Shown here piece after piece: positions 1 through 5,446 of a DNA stretch of 22,629 nt. The DNA is from Candidatus Colicola caccequi. Its GTDB lineage: Bacteria; Bacteroidota; Bacteroidia; Bacteroidales; Paludibacteraceae. Numbering within the stretch: the first letter of the stretch is position 1; each line of letters opens with the position of its first letter. The position numbers and the translations under genes are program-made. The notes beneath the pieces are model-generated. The model ran no database searches, had not been told where the DNA came from, and worked only from the letters and a program-made list of their open reading frames with translations. The DNA lies in the NCBI GenBank assembly GCA_018065205.1, contig JAGHTR010000057.1, positions 1 to 22,629 on the forward strand, read 5' to 3'.

Positions 1-933
1 GCGATTAAATCCTTCTTTGACAAGTAGCGATCCCTTACTATCTCCGGCACGCAGGTAGGTCATACCAAGTTCCATACAAAGAGGTCTATCCATAGGATGT
101 ACGTGATTTACGAGCACAGTCACTTCTTGTGGATTCTCACGCATCTTGTCAAGTATTCGCTTGCGAGCATCAGGTTCGTTCAACTCTATACGGCGTTGCT
201 GAGAAAGATTAACGAATTTAGCATCTTGTTCAATACCAATGTATTTGCGACCTAATAGATTAGCAGCAATACCAGTAGTTCCTGAGCCGGAGAATGGATC
301 AAGGATAGTGTCTCCTTCATTAGTAGAGGCAAGTATGATGCGGTATAACAAACGAAGTGGCTTTTGTGTAGGATGCTTGCCACAATGTTTTTCATACATA
401 CTTACGGCAGGGATGCGCCAAACATCAGTCATTTGGCGGCCTCCGTTAAGTTGTTTCATTGCCTCATAATTGAATAAATGCGGTTTCTTTTCTGACTTAC
501 GAGCCCATATAATGAGTTCAGTAGAGAAGTTAAAGTATCGGCAACTTAAATTTGGTGGAGGGTCAGATTTCTGCCAAGTGATAGTATTCAACACTTTGTA
601 ACCTAATTCTTGTAGGCAGCGCATAACAACATGGATATTATGGTGTGTGCCACTTATCCAAATAGTTCCATCATCAGTCAGTTTTGAACGACAAAGGGAT
701 AACCATTGACGGTTAAATTCATAGATATATTCCGGAGTACCACCTTTGTCCCAATCGCCCTTATCAACGCAAACCTGCTTTCCGCTTTGCACGCTGATAC
801 CACCATTACTAAGGAAGTATGGAGGATCGGCAAAGATAGCCCGAATAGAATTATCAGGAATTGTTTTTAGCAACTCCATACAATCCCCGTGATAGAGGGT
901 GAAATCAGGAAAAGAAGATTTCAGAGGCCTCAT
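1..933 (-). CDS. DpnA-like N6-adenine methyltransferase (beta class), 3' end outside window
   Basis: Second methylase of a DpnII/MboI-type (GATC) restriction-modification system; it should transfer a methyl group from S-adenosylmethionine to adenine N6. I translated 311 codons from the ATG at 933 to the window edge without a stop, so the gene is partial only because of the edge. Motif IV DPPY is at residues 36-39, HPTQKP at about 187-192, and the SAM-binding motif DPFSGSGTT at about 212-220. That order (catalytic motif before SAM motif) is the beta class, unlike the alpha-class partner at 1775-2653. Its start overlaps the endonuclease stop by four bases (ATGA), which suggests translational coupling. 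In pneumococcus the DpnA counterpart also methylates single-stranded DNA; that is family knowledge, not visible here. About 60 residues follow the core motifs, so it is at least 40 residues longer than the roughly 270-residue DpnA. Confidence 0.88.
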   Translation of the reverse strand, partial: MRPLKSSFPDFTLYHGDCMELLKTIPDNSIRAIFADPPYFLSNGGISVQSGKQVCVDKGDWDKGGTPEYIYEFNRQWLSLCRSKLTDDGTIWISGTHHNIHVVMRCLQELGYKVLNTITWQKSDPPPNLSCRYFNFSTELIIWARKSEKKPHLFNYEAMKQLNGGRQMTDVWRIPAVSMYEKHCGKHPTQKPLRLLYRIILASTNEGDTILDPFSGSGTTGIAANLLGRKYIGIEQDAKFVNLSQQRRIELNEPDARKRILDKMRENPQEVTVLVNHVHPMDRPLCMELGMTYLRAGDSKGSLLVKEGFNR

Positions 934-1763
934 TTAATAGAAACTAAAAAATCGTGAATGCTTGTTAGGTTATAAATATTAGGTATGATATTGTATGCCT
1001 CTTGTAATTTATTTTTCGCAGATAGCCAGCCCTTGCCATCTGTTATCCATACAAATTCAAAACCGTCAACCGAATTGATTTTGGGTGCTATATCTGAATA
1101 AGAGCGTGCTACTTCATTAAGTTTACTTCCACCGCCAGAATAGAAATTAACCTCAAACAAATAAGTCTTTTGTGTTGTTTTAACTACAAAATCGAAACGT
1201 TTTTCATCATCACCTAAAACGGCTGTTAGTTCTGGCCACTCGCTGGAATACACCTCTGCACGAACATCTAATTTGTAACTTTTTAGTATTGCCTCTACTT
1301 GATCTTCCATTAGATGTCCGCTTCTATTTTTGCGTGCATTCGTATCTAATCCCGTCTCAATACCAAAAACATAATCCACTAAATTGGTTATCTTTTGATT
1401 TTGGAACAAATTAGCAAGTCCTGTTTCTTCTAAGAACTCCATCACACCATCTATTGACTTAAAAAAAGAGTCAATAATTACTGGTTGATTTGTGGCATTG
1501 AGAACATATTTCTTCCCCTCATCACGAACGGCAATTAGGATATTCATAACTTGAAATGCCGTTTTATCTCTATTCCAAATAGTTTCAACTGCCTTGCGTA
1601 AATCATCTGCACCAAGCAGACTATTCAACATGTGGAGACTTAACTTAATATTCTCTACATTTTGTTCTATTTTCTCAAAATCACAAAAGAAATCTAAATG
1701 TTGATTTGTTTCTTTTAGTTGAGATAGAAACAACTCAAATTGTTCTTGTGTGTGTGCTGCCAT
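930..1763 (-). CDS. DpnII/MboI-family type II restriction endonuclease
   Basis: 277-residue protein, close to the usual size of the DpnII/MboI endonuclease family, which cuts unmethylated GATC. The C-terminal half carries the likely PD-(D/E)xK-type core: D191 in RFDFVV, then E204 in YLFEVN, followed by the glycine-rich GGGSKLNEVARSY (about 210-222). The third catalytic position after E204 reads N206 where a lysine is usual in this fold; K214 may take its place. The gene sits 11 bases after the Dam-type methylase and overlaps the second methylase, so the three form one operon. The start has no Shine-Dalgarno sequence. The gene is visibly AT-richer than the core genes to the right, consistent with acquisition by transfer. 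Specificity for GATC is inferred from family and context. Confidence 0.88.
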   Translation of the reverse strand: MAAHTQEQFELFLSQLKETNQHLDFFCDFEKIEQNVENIKLSLHMLNSLLGADDLRKAVETIWNRDKTAFQVMNILIAVRDEGKKYVLNATNQPVIIDSFFKSIDGVMEFLEETGLANLFQNQKITNLVDYVFGIETGLDTNARKNRSGHLMEDQVEAILKSYKLDVRAEVYSSEWPELTAVLGDDEKRFDFVVKTTQKTYLFEVNFYSGGGSKLNEVARSYSDIAPKINSVDGFEFVWITDGKGWLSAKNKLQEAYNIIPNIYNLTSIHDFLVSIK

Positions 1764-1774
1764 ATTATTTAGAT

Positions 1775-2653
1775 TTAAATTACATTGTTATAGTTACGAA
1801 TAAGTAACTCTGTCAATTTACCGCGTTTATCAGGATTGGCGTTAATACTTCTTGAAGCAAGTACTCGTTGTATATCATAGCCTTGATATAACTTTTCAAA
1901 AAAGCCGTCTTGGCAAGCAGAATTGCTCAACATAAAATTGCAACGAGCATTGTTTATCTCATCACAAAAGTCCTTTAATCGTTTTTGCTCTTCATCGTTG
2001 AATTTCTTTTTCGTATAGTCATTAAAACTACTTGTAGTATTTAGAGGACGATATGGTGGATCAAAATAAAAAAAAGTGTTGCCTTGTATATATTGTCGTG
2101 TTTGTTGATAATCACCACATAATATCTCTGTCTTTTGTAGTAAACGACTATCTTCCATAATAGTGACTTCATCACAAATTGTAGGCGAAGTATATTTCCC
2201 AAATGGGACATTAAAATGCCCCGACCTATTTTCACGATAAAGTCCGTTAAAACAAGTCCGATTGAGAAATATTAGCAACGCAGACATTGATACATCATCC
2301 AGCCGTCGGGTATTAAACTTGCTTCGTATTTCCAAATAAAATTCTTTGCGTTGCGGTTCTGATAAGGGTAAATAGATTGTTTGAATTCGCGACAATTCGC
2401 TAATCAGTTCTTGTGGCCTATCACGAATAATTTGATAGCAAGTTATTAATGGCTGATTAAGGTCATTGATAATTACCCTTTGAATGTTGGGATAAGTCTG
2501 CAACATATAAAAAAGCATCGCTCCACCACCCACAAAAGGTTCAATGTACGTAATATTAGGAATAGATGCAAACGAGGATGGTAATAATTCATCCAATTGC
2601 GAAAGTAATTGTCCTTTCCCTCCTACCCATTTAATAAATGGCTTACCTTTCAT
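1775..2653 (-). CDS. Dam-family (DpnM-like) adenine methyltransferase, alpha class
   Basis: 292 residues, typical for DpnM/Dam. The N-terminal FIKWVGGKGQLL (6-17) and the SAM motif EPFVGGGAMLF (38-48) come first, then the Dam-type segment NRTCFNGLYRENRSGHFNVP (131-150), and the catalytic DPPY at 198-201. This is the alpha-class order. It should methylate adenine in double-stranded GATC and protect host DNA from the endonuclease next to it. First gene of the R-M operon. I see no match to the TTTG-N20-TAnnTTTG promoter directly upstream. Instead a long hairpin followed by five U residues ends only 20 bases before the start codon (see 2674-2750), so expression may depend on readthrough from the promoter near 3900. 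A diverged 24-codon copy of the same N-terminus lies at 3952-4026. Confidence 0.93.
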   Translation of the reverse strand: MKGKPFIKWVGGKGQLLSQLDELLPSSFASIPNITYIEPFVGGGAMLFYMLQTYPNIQRVIINDLNQPLITCYQIIRDRPQELISELSRIQTIYLPLSEPQRKEFYLEIRSKFNTRRLDDVSMSALLIFLNRTCFNGLYRENRSGHFNVPFGKYTSPTICDEVTIMEDSRLLQKTEILCGDYQQTRQYIQGNTFFYFDPPYRPLNTTSSFNDYTKKKFNDEEQKRLKDFCDEINNARCNFMLSNSACQDGFFEKLYQGYDIQRVLASRSINANPDKRGKLTELLIRNYNNVI

Positions 2654-2673
2654 TGCTTTTTTTATTAAACAAC

Positions 2674-2750
2674 AAAAAGTGTAGGCACTACTTGCCCCTC
2701 ATACAGAGGCCATAGGAAGCCCGTCTTACATGACAACGTAGCGCCTACAC
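2674..2750 (-). terminator. terminator or attenuator hairpin immediately before dpnM
   Basis: A 13-base-pair stem on the minus strand joins 2738-2750 to 2679-2691 (GTGTAGGCGCTAC with GTAGTGCCTACAC, one G-U wobble), followed by UUUUU (2678-2674). As DNA the arms mismatch at one base; the mismatch is a G-U pair only in minus-strand RNA, which supports that direction. The 46-base loop is large for a simple terminator and holds one side of the competing helices listed at 2679-2859. The dpnM ATG follows 20 bases later. Confidence 0.6.
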
Positions 2751-2859
2751 TATTCGTGCAAGAGCTTGTAATCATTCTTCGTAAGACGTTCAGAAGTTCC
2801 TATGTTCCTGTATGAGAACGAATAGTTACGAAGCCATTATCAACATATGAGCCGTAACT
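2679..2859 (-). ncRNA. candidate structured RNA / switch upstream of dpnM (module 2)
   Basis: Seen directly as complementary segments. Helix A pairs 2797-2816 with 2698-2718 (CTGTATGAG/CTCATACAG and TTCCTATG/CATAGGAA, 17 bp around an internal loop). Helix B, 8 bp, pairs 2781-2788 with 2722-2729 and nests inside A. Helix C is the 2738-2750/2679-2691 terminator stem; one arm lies in the loop closed by A and B, the other lies outside. Helix D, 9 bp, pairs 2818-2826 with 2749-2757. Helix F, 8 bp, pairs 2826-2833 with 2777-2784. Helix E, 7 bp, pairs 2853-2859 with 2824-2830. A+B and C+D cross, so they are either a pseudoknot or alternative folds in which A+B replaces the terminator. I recognise no known RNA family. 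Function, exact ends and transcription are inference. Confidence 0.5.
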
Positions 2860-2863
2860 TTAT

Positions 2864-2898
2864 AAAAAAAGCGCAGACTCGATTCACTCGTTCTGCAC
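2864..2898 (-). terminator. intrinsic terminator at end of module 1
   Basis: On the minus strand GTGCAGA (2898-2892) pairs with TCTGCGC (2877-2871), a 7-bp stem with one G-U pair, and a small inner CGA/TCG stem closes the loop. Seven U residues follow (2870-2864). The upstream arm is shared with helices P1 and P7 of the RNA candidate at 2868-3084, so the terminator and those helices exclude each other, as in attenuators and riboswitches. Confidence 0.7.
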
Positions 2899-3084
2899 CT
2901 TTAGGCTGTGGAAGATTGCCCTATCAAAGAGAACGAGCAACTAAGCCTACGCCGTATGTAACAACGCACCCTATTAGGCATGCATGTTTTACATACACAT
3001 AGACGCTTTTGTTGCCTCGTCTTGACTTTGATACTATTTGAACTTCCACATTCAAAGGTGCCAAGAACAAAGCGTTTAAAACGC
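2868..3084 (-). ncRNA. candidate structured RNA with nested helices and pseudoknot (module 1)
   Basis: Three perfect 8-bp helices nest exactly: P1 3054-3061/2895-2902 (GCACCTTT/AAAGGTGC), P2 3043-3050/2907-2914 (TGTGGAAG/CTTCCACA) and P3 3026-3033/2922-2929 (TATCAAAG/CTTTGATA). Inside P3 are two hairpins: P4 3018-3022/3001-3005, and P5 2989-2996/2954-2961 (8 bp). P6 (2944-2949 with 2902-2907, TAGGCT/AGCCTA) fills the P1-P2 linker and would form a pseudoknot. P7 (2930-2937 with 2887-2894, 8 bp) competes with P1-P3. The element ends at the terminator 2864-2898, and a 13-base palindrome (3072-3084) marks its 5' side. No ORF of note crosses it. I checked for RNase P RNA, tmRNA, 4.5S RNA and group I/II intron core motifs and found none. 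No promoter of the local type lies just upstream, so it may be made by readthrough from 3896-3927. Confidence 0.55.
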
Positions 3085-3095
3085 CAATATTTACT

Positions 3096-3260
3096 TTATT
3101 TTAATAACTCAATTTGAGTTATTTTATAGTCTTCTGCATCAAGAAGGATTTGACCTTCTCTATATTGTTTATCAATCAATAATTGCGCCTTGCATTTGTT
3201 TTCCTCTTCTATCTCTATCTCCTTTTGCAAGATTTCTGTAATACAAAATGTATATCTCAT
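3096..3260 (-). CDS. DpnD/PcfM-like small protein
   Basis: 54 residues. The pattern FCITEILQKEIEIE (about 5-18) followed by QYREGQILLDAEDY (about 32-45) resembles the short DpnD/PcfM family, in which an ITE-type strand and an E-rich strand precede a conserved ILDADD/DY-like segment. DpnD was named from the pneumococcal DpnI locus; its function is unknown. Here it lies 39 bases after the aspartic protease and about 440 bases before a DpnII-type R-M operon, on the same strand. The start is the first ATG after an in-frame stop. A shorter overlapping ORF in another frame (3172-3294, 40 aa) begins closer to the protease stop but has no recognisable pattern; a programmed or accidental frameshift joining the two cannot be excluded. 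The family call is from memory of the pattern. Confidence 0.65.
   Translation of the reverse strand: MRYTFCITEILQKEIEIEEENKCKAQLLIDKQYREGQILLDAEDYKITQIELLK
3103..3123. repeat. 10-bp perfect inverted repeat at the 3' end of the DpnD-like gene
   Basis: AATAACTCAA and TTGAGTTATT are separated by one base. The repeat encodes the last codons of the DpnD-like protein. It is AT-rich, followed by a T-rich stretch on the plus strand but by A residues on the minus strand. It could be an operator, an mRNA-stabilising hairpin, or a weak terminator for any plus-strand transcript. Confidence 0.5.
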
Positions 3261-3299
3261 TGTCTGGGTCTATGACTTGTTCTGTTTGGGTCATGTAAC

Positions 3300-3743
3300 C
3301 TATATCTCTTTTAATTCAATATGTTCTTTGGTAGGAACGCGTAAAGAAAAAACAGTATTGGAGTCTTTATTCGTTAAACACATATCCGTTGCAGTTATCA
3401 CATCCATTCCTATCAAGACATCACAATCTATATTGCTTTCCTCTACCACCTGCAAATTAGGCAATAGACTACCATCTGGCAACGCCAAATGCACCAAATA
3501 CACTTTCCGAATATTATCTCCTCCTATTCCTACCAACTCGGCATCCCCAATTGGTTCGAGTGCCAATTGTTGAACAACTTTTGGAGAAATCAAAGTACAC
3601 ATAGACCCAGTATCCCACAGCGTAACAGCGTGTTTAATAACAAGAGGAACTATTGAAGATTGTAACTCAACGGGGGAATAAATCTTACTCTCCGTTATGA
3701 TGGCATCTATGACTTTGCCGTATCGCTTACTGAAAACGCCCAT
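3300..3743 (-). CDS. retropepsin-like (clan AA) aspartic protease
   Basis: 147 residues, the size of a single-domain retroviral-type aspartic protease, which works as a homodimer with one catalytic Asp per subunit. The active-site motif is WDTGSMCTLIS (43-53, catalytic D44), and the second conserved hydrophobic-Gly segment is DVLIGMDVI (108-116), the flap-to-C-terminal pattern of the family. There is no signal peptide or membrane segment, so it is probably cytoplasmic. Its ATG lies inside the 3' end of the preceding 49-aa ORF (17-base overlap in another frame), and a DpnD/PcfM-like gene follows, so the three are probably translated from one mRNA. The substrate is unknown; the overlapping neighbour is a natural candidate partner or substrate, but this is inference. 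Confidence 0.8.
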   Translation of the reverse strand: MGVFSKRYGKVIDAIITESKIYSPVELQSSIVPLVIKHAVTLWDTGSMCTLISPKVVQQLALEPIGDAELVGIGGDNIRKVYLVHLALPDGSLLPNLQVVEESNIDCDVLIGMDVITATDMCLTNKDSNTVFSLRVPTKEHIELKEI

Positions 3744-3876
3744 CTAATTGTTGTTTAGGAATAATTGTAATAGATGTGTTCAGTGGCGATTTAATCCGAT
3801 AAGACGTCACTTGAGCTTTTATTGGCATCGCTTTAGGAGCGACATCAATAACTTGTTTGAATTGAGAAATATCCAT
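3727..3876 (-). CDS. small protein of unknown function, first gene of the protease operon
   Basis: 49 residues starting MDISQFKQVIDVAP and ending KQQLDGRFQ. I do not recognise it. It is supported by position: the ATG lies 20 bases after the -7 element of a perfect Bacteroidota promoter (3896-3927), and its 3' end overlaps the protease start by 17 bases in another frame, typical of coupled genes. It is mildly basic with no signal peptide or membrane segment. The overlap and the 1:1 pairing with a protease suggest a partner, inhibitor or substrate, by inference only. Confidence 0.6.
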   Translation of the reverse strand: MDISQFKQVIDVAPKAMPIKAQVTSYRIKSPLNTSITIIPKQQLDGRFQ

Positions 3877-3895
3877 ACTTTAAACTTTTGCGCTG

Positions 3896-3927
3896 CAAAA
3901 TTACTATTTTATTTTGAAATGTGCAAA
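3896..3927 (-). promoter_or_regulatory. Bacteroidota promoter for the 49-aa/protease/DpnD-like operon
   Basis: On the minus strand TTTG (3927-3924), exactly 20 bases, then TAATTTTG (3903-3896), which matches TAnnTTTG. The first start codon is at 3876. It may also drive the downstream R-M genes by readthrough. Confidence 0.8.
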
Positions 3928-3951
3928 TAATTGGACACATTTTTTGAATTT

Positions 3952-4026
3952 TTATGTAATTTGCTCCACTTGGTCGATAAGTTGGCCTTTTCCGCCAACC
4001 CATTTGACAAATGGTTTCGCTTTCAT
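3952..4026 (-). pseudogene. N-terminal remnant of a second Dam/DpnM-type methylase
   Basis: A 24-codon ORF beginning MKAKPFVKWVGGKGQLIDQV matches the first 20 or so residues of the intact Dam-type methylase at 1775-2653 (MKGKPFIKWVGGKGQLLSQL), then stops. Everything after the SAM-lid N-terminus is missing, so it cannot be an active enzyme. The DNA differs from the intact gene at many third codon positions, so it is a diverged relative and not a recent duplication. The protease operon promoter begins 25 bases beyond its stop, so this is probably the 5' stump of an older methylase gene replaced or split by incoming DNA next to the tRNA gene. Confidence 0.75.
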
Positions 4027-4087
4027 TGTTTTAGTGTTTATCTTCTTTTATTGTCCGTTTAATTATTCCTTTTTGTGGACAGGGTTG

Positions 4088-4161
4088 TGGAGCATATCGG
4101 AATCGAACCGACGACCTCTTCGTTGCGAACGAAACGCTCTAGCCAACTGAGCTAATGCCCC
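4088..4161 (-). tRNA. tRNA-Ala (anticodon CGC)
   Basis: A full cloverleaf folds on the minus strand. The acceptor stem is GGGGCAT/ATGCTCC with the G3-U70 pair that marks alanine tRNAs. The D arm is GCTC...GAGC, the anticodon stem TTTCG/CGAAG closes the loop TTCGCAA (anticodon CGC, codon GCG), and the T arm is GTCGG-TTCGATT-CCGAT. The discriminator is A and no CCA is encoded. The gene borders the accessory block at 1-4026, a common site for island insertion. It has its own promoter at 4182-4213. Confidence 0.95.
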
Positions 4162-4181
4162 GTGCATTCCTTTGCAGGTTG

Positions 4182-4213
4182 CAAAGGTACTAAAAATTTT
4201 GCATATATGCAAA
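4182..4213 (-). promoter_or_regulatory. promoter of tRNA-Ala, with 16-base palindrome over -33
   Basis: Minus strand TTTG (4213-4210), 20 bases, TACCTTTG (4189-4182). The -33 box is one end of the palindrome TTTGCATATATGCAAA (4198-4213), found again at gltX and in a near copy at lepA. Confidence 0.8.
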
Positions 4214-4214
4214 T

Positions 4215-4248
4215 AAAAATGCGACTTCCTCTTAGAAATCGCATTTTT
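4215..4248 (-). terminator. intrinsic terminator after the DUF1653 gene
   Basis: AAAAATGCGA (4215-4224) and TCGCATTTTT (4239-4248) form a 10-bp stem with a 14-base loop and T-rich tails on both strands. It lies 17 bases after the DUF1653 stop and just upstream of the tRNA promoter, insulating the two. Confidence 0.8.
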
Positions 4249-4265
4249 GACGGAAGGTTTCTAAC

Positions 4266-4757
4266 TTACTTGATTCGGATCATAGTTTGGGTTTCTTTAT
4301 CATACCGAAGAAATCCCATCAGTTGCAGTCTGGAAGTTACAGCAGAGACCGTTCTCTTTAACTTATTCGCTATCGTTTCATAACTCTCGTTAGCATCAAA
4401 CATAGCCACTAAGTTCCTCTCCTCTGCTTTGCTCCATTTTCTCCTTTTATGGCTAACCAAAATGGTATGTTGGTCACCATTATTCTTGCCATTCTTGGCT
4501 TCAACTTCTGTCACTTTAACAAATCGCGGTCCGTTATATTCCGGGCGATCTATCATTTCCGTCCACATACCAGCCGGACGTACCCATAAACCCTTATCGC
4601 CCGACAAAGCCTTATATACCACCATTGGCTCTAAGGTCTCACTATGCGTAGCAACAGAGATTAACTGGTAGTAATTTCCTTTGAAGTGTTTATAATACCC
4701 AAGTTCAATACTTTGGGTGGCACCCTGTGCGGTCCATGTTGCAGTCTTTTTTGCCAT
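4266..4757 (-). CDS. DUF1653 protein with C-terminal helix-turn-helix
   Basis: 163 residues in two parts. Residues about 19-82 (LGYYKHFKGNYYQLISVATHSETLEPMVVYKAL, split across the strands of a small beta domain, then LWVRPAGMW) match the DUF1653 pattern. Residues about 108-148 (KWSKAEERNLVAMF...YETIANKLKRTVSAVTSRLQ) look like a Myb/SANT or GcrA-like helix-turn-helix of the type that counts variable recognition helices. Standalone DUF1653 proteins are usually only about 70-80 residues, so the added DNA-binding-like domain is notable. It starts 15 bases after the DedA-family gene and is probably co-transcribed with it. Function unknown; a DNA- or nucleoprotein-binding role is inferred from the C-terminal domain only. 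Confidence 0.8.
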   Translation of the reverse strand: MAKKTATWTAQGATQSIELGYYKHFKGNYYQLISVATHSETLEPMVVYKALSGDKGLWVRPAGMWTEMIDRPEYNGPRFVKVTEVEAKNGKNNGDQHTILVSHKRRKWSKAEERNLVAMFDANESYETIANKLKRTVSAVTSRLQLMGFLRYDKETQTMIRIK

Positions 4758-4772
4758 ATTATGTAGATTTAA

Positions 4773-5426
4773 TTATTTAACTTGATGATTTTTGATTATT
4801 TTTTTGATGACTAAGTAGATAACGGCAGCAGCAAAAAGGACAAGGATAGCAACGGATAGTTCGTGGCTATAAGCCTTAATAACTGCCATCTGGCCTGCAG
4901 CAAGATAGCCAACCAACGCCAAAACGATATTCCATACAAACGCCCCTAAGAACGTATAAAGCAAGAATGGACCCATCTTCATACGTGCCAAGCCTGCAGG
5001 AATAGAAATAAGTTGACGAATACCGGGGATGAAACGTCCAATAAACGTGGACATATTACCATGATCCCGGAAATAAGCCTCCGCCTTTTGAATCTTCTCA
5101 CCCGATAAGAGGCACAAGTGCCCTAACTTAGAATCGGCAAACTTATAGATAATCGGCCTTCCCAACCATACCGACAGATAATAATTAATCAATGCTCCAA
5201 TTATAGCCCCTAAGGAACCAAAGAGCACAATCAACAAGACATCAATCGGATAATTGCCTGTTGCATACAACACACTTTCCGGCTGAGCAGCCACAAAAGC
5301 AGCCGGAGGAATAACTACCTCCGAAGGGAAAGGGATAAAAGAGGATTCAACAGCCATCAACGCAGTAATTGACGCATAACTCATATGCGTCGAATACCAC
5401 GTAATGATATTATCAATAATAGTCAT
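4773..5426 (-). CDS. DedA-family (VTT domain) membrane protein
   Basis: 217 residues, the usual DedA size, with several hydrophobic segments. Family signatures are ESSFIPFPSEVVIPPAAF near residues 27-44, where charged residues interrupt a re-entrant hydrophobic segment, and GRFIPGIRQLISIPAGLARM in the second half. DedA proteins are inner-membrane transporters or scramblases linked to lipid-carrier (undecaprenyl phosphate) recycling and membrane potential; which applies here is not visible. It lies 20 bases after the permease gene and 15 before the DUF1653 gene, so all three probably share a transcript. Confidence 0.92.
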   Translation of the reverse strand: MTIIDNIITWYSTHMSYASITALMAVESSFIPFPSEVVIPPAAFVAAQPESVLYATGNYPIDVLLIVLFGSLGAIIGALINYYLSVWLGRPIIYKFADSKLGHLCLLSGEKIQKAEAYFRDHGNMSTFIGRFIPGIRQLISIPAGLARMKMGPFLLYTFLGAFVWNIVLALVGYLAAGQMAVIKAYSHELSVAILVLFAAAVIYLVIKKIIKNHQVK

Positions 5427-5446
5427 ATTAGAACAGATACCCTATC

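Noticed and set aside
2790..2806. Similarity of CAGAAGTTCCTATGTTC to the FRT recombination site
   Set aside because: Only one half of one arm matches and there is no second arm or recombinase; chance resemblance.
2688..3084. RNase P RNA, tmRNA, 4.5S RNA or group I/II intron
   Set aside because: None of the conserved core sequences of these RNAs was found on either strand.
2679..3084. Integron attC sites
   Set aside because: Inverted repeats are present but the GTTRRRY core sites and a cassette layout are missing.
3172..3294. 40-codon minus-strand ORF starting five bases after the protease stop
   Set aside because: It overlaps the DpnD-like ORF in another frame and shows no family pattern; the DpnD-like frame is more convincing. 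A frameshift joining the two is possible but unproven.
3190..3573. 127-codon plus-strand ORF
   Set aside because: It lies antisense to the protease and DpnD-like genes, has no promoter, and is low-complexity.
4027..4087. Terminator after tRNA-Ala
   Set aside because: Only a 5-bp TGTCC/GGACA pairing with a long loop and no U run follows.
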